Shown here: piece after piece, positions 26,301 through 35,916 of the stretch | How the letters are laid out: every line of letters starts with the position of its first letter | How positions within the stretch are numbered: position 1 is the first letter of the stretch | Origin: Sitta carolinensis | Taxonomy: Eukaryota; Chordata; Aves; Passeriformes; Sittidae | DNA length: 64,000 nucleotides | Reading direction: 5' to 3' | Assembly (NCBI GenBank): GCA_032173965.1 | Contig: JAVUNC010000004.1 | Span: forward strand, 5,190,001-5,254,000 | Program-made: the position numbers and the translations under genes | Notes under the pieces: model-generated | Told to the model about the DNA's origin: nothing | The model's input: only the letters and a program-made list of their open reading frames with translations | The model's database searches: none

Positions 26301-29300
26301 AAAAAAGGAAAAAGTAATTTAAAAGACTTTGAAGAAAGGAAAATTAGTAATTTTGCCAAATGAGCAGGATAATGATGACAAAATAAATTGAATATTCTGT
26401 GTTATCCCCAAATCACAATTACAAAAGTTTGTTTTAAAATTAGACATACTCTACTAGATAGACATAGAGGCACAAACTGTGAAAGAGAAATGTTTTACAT
26501 TTTACACTTTTCAGAGATTACAGTTATTTCTGAGGGCCCCAACCCCAAAGCCCATGTCATAGGAATGAACTCTGGCTCAGGAAAAGCCACATTTCCTTCA
26601 GCATCGGTTTTGGCAAAGCAGCAACTGCCCAGAGCACTGCTTGAGCATAAAAATCAGTCTGGTAGCATCAAGCCTTGCAGCCCCATGGGTTCCCAAAATA
26701 CACAAAGAGTCTGGCTACAAGGACCTGATCTGGCATCACAATTACAGACTATAGAATCCAGAGGAGACGAGTGTCATGGAGGACAGAACTCTTACAGCCA
26801 ACCTCAACTACTGGATTTTAGTACAAAATAAGTGTTATAGGAAATAATCTAGAATGCAGATCCTATATGCCTAAAATAAAGGTTTCTTTAAAATGTCAGA
26901 CCCAAATTATTCCACGCAAATAGTAACCAATTAACATGATGTCTGATATGCACATACATGAAACAGAGATGACTTTGTTTCTTGAGCTCATCTTCAGACA
27001 ATAATAACCTTGACTCCAAAGTCTTCTCAGGCCTGGAACAACAGAAACACCACTCCAGAAGCAGAATGATTGCGGAGAGAATTTAGAAAATATAAGTAAA
27101 CACTACACATTTTTCAGGCTGTACCAACTTGTGACTACACTGCAAAATTTTCCAACAACACTGGGTTTTAGTGTTCATGTTCCAACATACTCCTATTCCA
27201 CTCAGAAATGGAGTTTGGCCATTCAGCTCCAAAAACAATTGAGGTGCTAAGTGCCCATTCACAGCTACAGCCTGTCCTCAAATAGGCAATACCCAACAGT
27301 CCATCTGAATCATTTTGTGCCAAAACACAGAATTTCATCCTACTTAGCACCTCTGACCCCTCAAACTAAATAGAGCCAATCAGCAGACCCAGCACCTGTG
27401 TTCTGAAATGGAAATGTAACAATTTACTTTCATTATGGGCTGGGTCTCCAAGTTAAAAGAACCCTGTTCACCCAACTGTCAATACTCCACAGAACTCATT
27501 CCTTTGATTTCGTACTAGATACTTCCCTCATAGAATTAACAAATACAGACAGTGATTTATCTTCTTAAAACAAATGATTATTTATCCATCTAATGAGAAC
27601 AGAAATAAATGGTTAAAGTGATAAAATAGCTAAGTATTAACAAGCAACACATATACTGTCCTACCTACACAGAATATTTCCTCAAAGCTTGCATTATTTA
27701 TCTTATAAGCTATAGGTCTGGATTCTGGCAACCAAACCACAGGGTCTCTAAAAACAGCCTGCCTTCCTCACTTTTGGGGTTGGAAGGTCAGAGGAGGAAG
27801 AGGTATGAGTGAAAGGAATGACTGCAATTCATTTTTATTTTTCTTCTTCGTTACCACCCTTCAGTTACTAAGCAGTCTGTTACCCAGAGCATGACAAAAA
27901 ATGCGTACTAAAAAGAACTGACACCTGCTTATTTGGTCAACAGAACAGACCCCACATAAATGAATGCTGCCTGCTTTCCTCTCCTGGAGTGAAAAACCAA
28001 CCAAATATCCAGGACACCAGAAATCTCATACGTACATCTCCCATACTCTTCCCCCAACATGCCTCAGGTTCTAGTTTTCTTCACACACACCTCCACAAGC
28101 CATTCTAAGTGCTATGCAGAGGTAGCCCAATTCCCTCCCAAGGAGCTGAGCACCACACTGAGCACAGCCAGGCACTTCTGAACTGGCTATTTCAGAACAA
28201 AATGGGGCTCACGTGGCCTTGGAGAACAGAGGGCAATTTTCTCCTACATTTGTTGTCCCCAGGAAAAGGGCTGCATCTTCTGGTTCTTCATCATGTTCCA
28301 AGGTCTTCATTTCTTCTCACCTTCAGTATTCTTTCACTACAGAAGGGGAGCCATACTGTTAAAGCTGATTAAAACCCAAGGTTTTCTTTTTAACTCTCCT
28401 CCTTCCAAATTTATTCTTTCCATTCCCTTCTCAACCACCTTTCAACTCTTTTCTCATGAATGATCTTCAGACTTCTCCTCCAAGAGAAAACCACAATACA
28501 TATTTAATTACAATGGAAAGCTTACACTGTTGACAAGCTGTGAAAAAGTAGCAAATCCAGGTATTAAATACTTTAAAAAAAAAAAAAAAAAGAAAGAAAA
28601 AACACATGAAGAGAAACAGGAGAGAAAGATGGAAGTACCTGATTTTGTTCTTTCTTTTTTTCCTAAAAAATACTGTTCACAGGATTGAGGATCTCAAACT
28701 TAAGTAAGCATCATAAACAACAGAGAAATATTTTCCTGTGCAAAAGGAAATGTTTTGGGGTTGGGTTTGCATTTATTTTCCAAAATATAGAGAAGCAACC
28801 ATGATGATCAGACATCATGCTCAGATTCAAGCTTCAAGCAAAAAACAAGACCAGCCAATTGCATACAAATAACTAATATTCTTTATAGTAGAATATGTGC
28901 AGAAAATTAGTAATAAAATTACAACTAACTAGTTGCCCTTCCCCATGAAGTTCTTCACTTATTTTTTACTGCTGTTCATTATAATGGGGTTTTTCCCCTC
29001 CCTCTTTTTCATACTTTTCTTAAATGGCTGGCTGCATATATTTAATTGTATATTCCTCAGGGCAGGGACTATTTCCTTAATTGTCTGTAAAGTCCAGTGC
29101 TATAAACAACGGTCCTATGCAATGTTAAGTAATAAAAAATGAGTAATGTTTTGTTGAGAAATAGTCATGCATTAATTATGCAAGATAATCTGGAAAATAC
29201 AGAACTAGGGAAAAAACTATGTTCTGAATCCATAACTTTTAAGCATGCTGCCCAATGAATGGTTTATGATATTCCTTTTCAGTATTATATTTAATTTCTC

Positions 29301-32300
29301 TTGGGGTATTTAAAAAACATCTGCTCTGAAAGTTAGCAAATGGGTATTGTTTACTCAGAAATTCTACAGGGTGCAACCCCCTTTTACACTGTCAGTTAAA
29401 CACACAATATTTTAAACACACATTATGGAGCCAACTGTTGAAGCAGGCACTTAGAATGCAAAGACTATTCTACATATTAAAATATACATGAAAAATACTG
29501 TTCAGGAGTTATAACATATAAAATACAGATTCTAAATTCAGTATTTAATAAGTACGCAATTTTTAAAAATATAAAATTTGGTTTTATTACTTACTGAACT
29601 AATTTCATGTCCTAAATCTACATTGCTGTAGACTTATACAATCACAGAAGCTACTAAAATTGGTATAACTTTAAAACCAGAAGCAAATTTTTATTGCTGA
29701 ACTATGCCCCTGAAAATGGGGTTGAATATAAAAACAATGACACCAAATCTGAAGAGCGTAAATACTCTGCCTTAACATCTTTTAAAATCTGTTCTCTAAT
29801 CTTGACTGAGGTTTGAAAGTAGCAAGTCTGTATTTTTCCAGTGTAAATGTTGTGCAAAAGCCTTACAAACATAGATCTAAATCTGCAATTGCCATTACTA
29901 AAATAAATGAAAAATCTATAAGCAGCAGTGAAACTGGCATGCAAATAAAAGAACTGTCAAGACATATACTGCCTAAAAATAAGCTTACAATAACTATTTT
30001 AAAGACTGTGTGTGGTCTTACCCATATATTTTGGCAAGATGCACTTTCTCCAACCACAGCTAGATTCATCCAAAAGCAGTGGCACTGGAGAGTCTCTGTC
30101 TCACCTGTCAAACTTGAAGAACGTTGTTCAGCAGACCACCATGAGTCCATGGATAGGATCCACAGCACCACAGCAGCTGTTCTTGATAAGTGTGCTCTAA
30201 CTAGAGAGGCAAGCGCTTCAAAACCGTTCTGTAAGAGGATCGCCCTTAATATACATGCATTTAAAAACAAACAGAAACGAGAATATATCCAGAACAAGAT
30301 TTTCAAGACATTTGTGGCACAGCATCAGTGACCTCATATGTATCTCTGTCTGATATTTGGAAATATTTGCAGAAGATTTGAGTCTATTTGATTTATCTTA
30401 GAATTCAACCTAATTATTTACCTCTCACAAATTACTACACTGTTCAAATTGCAGGCAATCAAATAAACCAACTGGAACTCTTAAATCTTCAGGGTTGAAG
30501 AAGGTGAACTCTCCTCTTTTCAGTTCCTTTCCCAAGTATGACATGGAAAATATTTCCACACTAACCTACAAAGAGATTACAAGTGGGAAGGAGAGGTAAA
30601 GGGCTGCTTGGCTACAGTAAAGGTAAGATTCAGTAAAAATGGGATGAAGCACAAAAAGTTGCCAGCTTTAAAATGACCTGAGAGGATATTTTGCCAACCA
30701 GAAAAACCTACGAACTTATCTGAATTCTGCCTGTATAAAATAACTTTGATGGTTACTAAAAAGCACATAATCACTGATTTCCAGAGAAATATGAACATTT
30801 TCCAAAAATAGGTCACTGCTTTTAGCTGCTGAGATCTGCTCTGGTTTAACTACTAGTAGCATTGTATCCTAGGAGCAGGAAAGGCTCTAGAGAGATTACT
30901 TTCACTTTTCCCTAGATATATTTAGTGTACTAACTAGCATAGTTAGGATATTATTTTTCTTTGGTTTTGTCAGTAGCATGTTTGAAATAAATTTTATTAA
31001 GTGGTAGTGTATGTAACATTGCATTGTGGGTAGCAGTTTCCTGCCTTAACCTAGCCACATCCTCAGCTGTTATATGAGACAAGTTTCCCATATTTTCTGC
31101 AAGTTGACTTTTTAAAAAAAGTGGAAAAAACACAGACAGGAGAAAATAACTAGGAGGTTAAGATGATCTTAAACACCATATATCAACTGCTTAAAATGGG
31201 TGCATCTAATCAAAAGGACTTTTTTCTCAGTTGCTGTACAGTCTACAAGATATAGGAACACAAGGAAAGTAATGCTTGTCCAAAAAAAAAAAAAAGTCTG
31301 AGCAGAAATAACCAAGATGAGACACATCTGACCATTAAGATGCAGCCTCTTATTTAAAGCCTGATCAGGGGTTAGATTATTTCACTGGAGAATAACTTTG
31401 CTATGCTATGAAGAAGTGAGAGAAGTGACAACTCAAAGTGAATGAAAACAATTTTTGACTACTTGCTATTCCATGATATACTCGCTGGTTAAGAGATGAC
31501 CATCTTTTTTAATTTAAACAACAGTTCATTTTAAGGCTTAATGTGATCTTCAGCAGCCTGACTGCACTCTAGAAAAAACAGACAACACTTGTTTACTCTA
31601 ACAGTACTTTTCCTCTACGTTACTGGTCCCAGGCACCATCCACTTCAAACAGTACCTTACCTAGAAAAAGATCCTGAGGCAGAGAAAGGCAGCAGAAATA
31701 CTTAGATGTAATACTTAGATACTCACTTCTACTCTTGTAGCAAGTACCATTTTAAAATGAAGGAATGCTGAAATAACCTTGCTGCTGCAATTTTTTAATC
31801 AAGAGGCAATTTTAGCCTTTGCTTTAAAAAGTTAGAATAAAGCAGTATCAACATACTCTACTGTGGCAAAGATGTTGGAACTGAGAAGTCTACAAAATAC
31901 CCAAGTCTAACAGCAGAAGTTTCCCAAAACATGCAAGTATTTGAAAACAAACAGTATTTTAAATGGCTGTGAACCTACAGAAAACAGTTTTTTTCCTCTA
32001 AAAATTGTAATTATTCCTCTGTTTGAAAAATAGAGCCAATGGAAGAGGTTTCACTTAAAGAAAAAAAACCCTTCTCTAGTGGAAACAGATACGTTAACAA
32101 CACCTACAGGAATACCTGCATCTGAGAAAACTGCACCAGGACTTTCTGAATTATAGAAATCAGCGTCTTGTTATCATATATATTGTAAAACTTCTAGGTA
32201 AATGCAATCTAACAAGTTTGTCACCACACTGCTCTAAGCAGAGTATTTATACCATTCCAGTTGTAGCATAGAAGCAAACATTTAAGTACAAATAAACTTT

Positions 32301-33365
32301 CAGCAGGGTATCACACTGTTTATACACTGGATGAACCTTTGACTGACATAAGGCAAAATGTTTGGAAATAAAGCATAGCTTAAAAGTTCCAAAACACGTT
32401 TCAAGAAGAGTGAAAGATGTAATTATCTTTTAGTGTTGCATTACAATTGACTTTTAGATTTCATTTGTCATCAGAGATCAAGCTCATAGTTTACCAGAGA
32501 AATTCCTTTGCATAATACTTCCTTTGTAAGTTTAACTGGGACTCAAAGCATCCCCTGTGGAAACCAGAAGTAAGCTTCCATTTTTGAGGATCTACCTTTT
32601 AAACAAGAGCCTGTCAAACGTTAGTCTACAATCAAGACACTGGCTTACACAGTGGATTTTCAGGATTCTTGCATCTGTGCTATTAGAAGCGTAATCTAAA
32701 CCAAAAGAAGCCAGCAGTTTCACAGGTATTTGATCTCAAAGTTTGGGTTTATAATGTTTCTATATTAAAAATAGCTGCATTTTTATCAATGACAGTTTTT
32801 ACAAACTACATATCGATTACTCAGTTGGAGTATTTGGGTTCCTGTTTTTAATGGCTTTTGTTTTGCTAGATGAAGACTTCTTTGTAGTGCTCTTGATTTT
32901 AACAGGTGAAAAAGTAAAAAAACCCCTAAAAAACTTAAAGGTATCAGATCAAAGCACAGCAACAAAGTTAGAGAAAACTCTGCATATACAAATGAAAGCA
33001 TGAAAAAGCCATTCTGGAGACAGCCTGAGAACAGCTTTTCAATGCCATAAATTTTTATATTCAGACTTCTGTAGGAAGCCAAATACTCTAATACTAAAGA
33101 TATGACTAAAAATAAAGTGCGGTGTTTTGCAAATAAAACAACTTTTTTCGTATGAATGGAAATAAATATTTATGGTCAAGACAACAGTTATCTATCATTT
33201 AAAAATACTGTAACTACCTGCCATCAAATAGAAGTTGATAAATACTTTCAATGTAACTGTAGCTGAAACTGAGCTTACAATTTAAGAGTTCCCCAAATAA
33301 GAGGCAGCAACCTCCAAAAGCCTTTGCTCCATCGCAAGTTGATTAAAACTTTAATGCATACAAAT

Positions 33366-33418
33366 ATAATCCATATAATCTAAATAATATAATCTACATA
33401 AATAATCTATATAATCTA
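33366..33418. repeat. Five copies of ATAATCYA
   Basis: ATAATCCA at 33366-33373, then ATAATCTA at 33375, 33389, 33402 and 33411. Spacing is 9, 14, 13 and 9 bases. It is either a degenerate AT microsatellite or a cluster of TAATCY homeodomain-type half sites. Confidence 0.7.
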
Positions 33419-33710
33419 ATATAGGAAAATATTAGTATTCTTTCCATTAATTTTATACCCTTAAGATATTTTCATTGATGCTCTTAAACACAGAGAGAAA
33501 ACAATAATAAAAGCAATCCATGAATAGGAGAATTAAATATCACCCTTACATTTAATTGGAATGGTTTTTTTGTAGAATACTCCTTTTTCATTTTATGGTA
33601 GAATTCTCTAAGTTCAGCAACTTGCAATAACTCTCAAAGTATTGAATGAAGAACTATGTAATTTACCTTACAATAATTATTATGAAATAAGTTTTTATGA
33701 AGAAGGGTTT

Positions 33711-33723
33711 GGGGGGGGGGGGG
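33711..33723 (+). repeat. G13 homopolymer followed by TGGGTG
   Basis: This is a run of 13 G in AT-rich surroundings, followed by T-GGG-TG. It can form a G-quadruplex on the + strand and is prone to length errors in assembly. Confidence 0.85.
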
Positions 33724-35114
33724 TGGGTGTTATAATTATATAACAAAAATCAAAACAATTCTTTTTTACTGAAAAATCCTTTCCCGTTCATCCCATCCCC
33801 ACAAAACAGAGAACCTGCTCTCCACCCACACCTCCAGCTATTCATATCACACCATTCCTGGCCAATTTCTAAGCGAAAAAGCTCAGGACAAAGAAGAAAA
33901 CAAAAAAAGAGGGATGGCAGCATCAAAGAGATATATTTTATTTTACAAATAAAAGCCAAACAATATCTAGAAAATGTTTTACATGGTTCTTCTACTCCCC
34001 TAAAAATGGGAAAAAAAAAGGAAACAAAATTAAATTCATTCAGCTAAAACTTAAAACTACAGTGCAATCAGAATAATATAAAAAGTTCTACATATAATGT
34101 CCAAAGAGGCAAAAAAATGAGATACTTTCTCAAAGATGTTTCCAATTTTGTTCTGAATCTGAGTGAGCAAATCAAGACTACTAATACACACTGTCTGTGC
34201 ACATTATTCCTTACTACACACAGCATTTTGCAATTTATTTCAAAGCCTCTATTATAAACAAAAAAATACTGCTTTTGTTAACCCACTCCATACCAGTACA
34301 GTCAGGGCTTATGTTACACAATCAAAGTCAAAGTTACAATATGTTAAGTATATAAAAAAATATCACACACACATGCACACAGATGATATTAAGTATTTGA
34401 ATCTTACATATGCATCAAATTTATGTTTCACTTTAAAACTAAGTGTTAACATTAACTGCTGAATGAAGTTATTTATAGTCTCCCCAAAAGTTTAAGACTG
34501 TTCTATTTCCCTTAAACACCAGAACTATAATAAGGAATTAATGTAAGCACAACCAAAACCTCCCAACCCTCCCAGCTCACTCTGTTGCACAACGTCCACA
34601 TTAAAATCCTCCCAGTGCCGGTGTTCCCAAGCATCACTCCCAGGCTGCAGCACACAACCAGCTATGATATCCAAATGACATATTTTGCCCCAAATATAAA
34701 AGAAACATAATTGCCCTTAATTTGCAACACATAAAACTGCCAAGTAGTTTTGAAGGCATGTAAAGCGAGGCAGACATGATTTAAGATTTGCAAAGGAATC
34801 CCCAGACTAACACTTCTGTGACAGCCAATTACAGTGAAAAACACAACCCCAACAAGCAGCCTGCTACTAGACCTTAGGAAAGGTAAAATTTCTTACAATG
34901 AGTTACAGATTCACAAGTATAAGACGACAAGGAGAAAAAGTAAAACAGAAGGAATCCAGCCACCCAGCAAATATGAAGCAGACCCAAGATCGTGATACAA
35001 TCCAAAGATGTAAATTATTGTAAATCATCACTGTTGTTCAGAATTTCACACAGCCACTTGTGCCAATTTTGCTCACTTTTCCACAGACACAATAATAAAG
35101 GAGGGAGAGGGAAT

Positions 35115-35176
35115 GGGAGGAGAAAAGAGAGAAAAAAAAAAAAAAAAAGAAAAAAAAAAAGGAGGGGGAAGAAGAG
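35115..35176 (+). repeat. Polypurine tract 1 upstream of RUNX2 P1
   Basis: This is 62 consecutive purines on the + strand, including runs of 18 and 10 A, flanked by further purine-rich sequence from 35097 to 35186 broken only by two T residues. The tract lies about 385 to 445 bases upstream of the inferred start. Such tracts can form H-DNA or exclude nucleosomes. The apparent short ORFs here are low-complexity translations (K/R or F/P runs). Confidence 0.85.
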
Positions 35177-35283
35177 TGGGGGGAACCTGAACTGAGAGTA
35201 CAAATAAAGTTCTGCTGTCCATATGCTTTAACTGTACAGAAGTTTGGGCTCTTATAGCATTTTGTACTCTCTCCAAAGCCTCA

Positions 35284-35290
35284 TGAGTCA
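35284..35290 (+). promoter_or_regulatory. AP-1 site TGAGTCA
   Basis: A perfect AP-1 consensus lies about 270 bases upstream of the inferred start, within CCTCATGAGTCACAAAAATTAAAAAG, a block I recall from mammalian P1. A weaker AP-1-like TGACTCG is at 35492-35498. Confidence 0.6.
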
Positions 35291-35380
35291 CAAAAATTAA
35301 AAAGCTACATCCCTCTGAATTCCAGGAAGGGCCTTACACGGGCCTTTTGTCAAAATATTAAAAAAAAATTTTAAAAATTT

Positions 35381-35443
35381 AAAAAGGGAAAAAAAAGAGA
35401 GAAAAAAAAAAAAAAAAAAAAAAAGAGAGAGAGAAAGAAAAAG
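35381..35443 (+). repeat. Polypurine tract 2 upstream of RUNX2 P1
   Basis: This is 63 consecutive purines: A-rich, then an A24 run, then (GA)n, then GAAAGAAAAAG. It ends about 115 bases upstream of the inferred start. Mammalian P1 has a GA-rich tract at the corresponding place, as I recall it, between the AP-1 block and the AAAAGCCACAGTG block. Confidence 0.85.
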
Positions 35444-35533
35444 CCACAGTGTAGGCAGTCCTACTTGGAGTCCTCTGATGTCACAGCCACATGACTCGCT
35501 CGCTCCAGTAACAGTGCTTGCAAAAAAAAGGAG

Positions 35534-35540
35534 TTTTAAA
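35534..35540 (+). promoter_or_regulatory. TATA-like box TTTTAAA
   Basis: TTTTAAA sits about 20 to 26 bases upstream of the inferred RUNX2 P1 start near 35560, inside a block that looks conserved with mammals (GGAGTTTTAAAGCTTTTGC). Spacing is what a TBP site would need, but no start site has been measured here. Confidence 0.5.
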
Positions 35541-35559
35541 GCTTTTGCTTTTTTGGATT

Positions 35560-35703
35560 GTGTGAATGCTTCATTCGCCTCACAAACAACCACAGAACCA
35601 CAAGTGCGGTGCAAACTTTCTCCAGGAGGACAGAAAGGAGTCTCTGGTTTTTAAATGGTTAATCTCCGCAGGTCACTACCAGCCACTGAGACCAACAGAG
35701 TCA
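35560..35703 (+). other. RUNX2: RUNX2 P1 leader, first exon segment (5' UTR exon 1a)
   Basis: This stretch matches my memory of the mammalian RUNX2 P1 5' UTR closely, from GTGTGAATGCTTCATTCGCC through ACCAACAGAGTCA. It contains three RUNX motifs and the ATGs of two upstream ORFs. It ends at 35703 before GTAAGT. The 5' boundary is inferred from a TTTTAAA box about 25 bases upstream and from where I recall the human mRNA starting; cap data would be needed to fix it. The 3' boundary is better supported: joining 35703 to 35912 gives GAGTCA-TTTGAGG, which lines up with mammalian mRNA GAGTCA-TTTAAGG. Confidence 0.75.
35588..35610 (+). promoter_or_regulatory. Cluster of three RUNX-binding motifs in the leader
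   Basis: AACCACA occurs at 35588-35594 and again at 35596-35602, followed by TGCGGT (ACCGCA on the other strand) at 35605-35610. All fit the RUNX consensus (TGYGGT/ACCRCA). They lie just downstream of the inferred start, the place where RUNX2 autoregulation of P1 is known in mammals. The two direct copies are 8 bases apart and the third is inverted. Confidence 0.75.
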
Positions 35704-35916
35704 GTAAGTGCTCTCTAACCACAGTCTATGCAGTAATAGTAGGTCCTTCAAATATTTGCTCATTCTCCTTTTTTTTTGTTTTGTTGCCTTCCTTTTCACA
35801 TGTTACCAGCATTACACAATTTTTTGACAGAGAAAATCCAACTATAGAGTCTATGCAATCCAGGGACACAGTAAAACTAAAACAAGCTTTGGCTATGGTT
35901 TGTGTTTTCAGTTTGA
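35655..35916 (+). other. Upstream ORF 2, 17 codons, stop created at the splice junction
   Basis: The ATG at 35655 (context TTTAAATGG; T at -3, G at +4) reads MVNLRRSLPATETNRV to base 35702. The 17th codon is split by the mini-intron (A at 35703, TT at 35912-35913) and the next triplet is TGA at 35914-35916. As I recall the human mRNA, the same codon positions read ATT TAA there, so length and stop position would be shared. If the intron is retained, the same ATG opens a 101-codon frame ending at 35960, just before the main ATG. It overlaps uORF 1 in a different frame. Confidence 0.65.
35704..35911 (+). other. RUNX2: 208-base mini-intron in the RUNX2 P1 5' UTR
   Basis: The intron starts GTAAGTGCTC, a near-perfect U1 site, and ends TGTGTTTTCAG. 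A plausible branch site lies in TAAAACTAAAAC about 30 bases before the AG. Removing it brings the flanking sequence into register with mammalian P1 mRNA as I recall it, which is the main reason for calling it. Mouse OSF2 protein has extra residues (VSALTTVHAGI) at exactly this junction, which indicates alternative donor use there. The equivalent bases here (GTAAGTGCTCTCTAACC) read V-S-A-L then TAA in that frame, so retention or a downstream donor cannot extend the reading frame. At 208 bases it is short but within the range of vertebrate introns. Confidence 0.82.

Larger units (their letters stand above)
22596..34899. other. Non-coding DNA upstream of RUNX2 P1
   Basis: No CR1 copy, other named repeat or exon was recognised over 12 kb, a noticeably repeat-poor interval compared with 1-22600. 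Simple sequence includes T13 at 23112-23124, T16 at 24526-24541, A17 at 28575-28591 and G13 at 33711-33723. An 11-bp inverted repeat lies at 23329-23396, and the window's longest non-repeat ORF is at 29813-30331. Low repeat content next to a developmental gene would fit regulatory DNA, but that is inference. Confidence 0.5.
35090..35560 (+). promoter_or_regulatory. RUNX2: RUNX2 P1 (distal, bone-related) promoter
   Basis: The region upstream of the leader matches the mammalian P1 promoter as I recall it in several blocks: CTCTCCAAAGCCTCATGAGTCACAAAAATTAAAAAGCT, AAAAGCCACAGTG, and CCAGTAACAGTGCTTGCAAAAAAAAGGAGTTTTAAAGCTTTTGC. It contains an AP-1 motif, two long purine-only tracts and a TATA-like box. 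It is not a CpG island, in keeping with tissue-restricted use. P1 in mammals drives the MASNS isoform in osteoblasts and responds to RUNX2 itself, AP-1 and homeodomain factors. Upstream extent is arbitrary. Confidence 0.85.

Noticed and set aside
26388..26831. 147-codon ORF as a gene
   Set aside because: No family resemblance, ordinary composition and no splice context; compatible with chance.
30951..31133. Minus-strand frame ending with an AATAAA-like motif as a retrocopy 3' end
   Set aside because: No parent gene recognised and no poly(A) tail next to it.
35015..35614. Minus-strand ORFs rich in F, P and S
   Set aside because: They are translations of the polypurine tracts' complement in the RUNX2 promoter.
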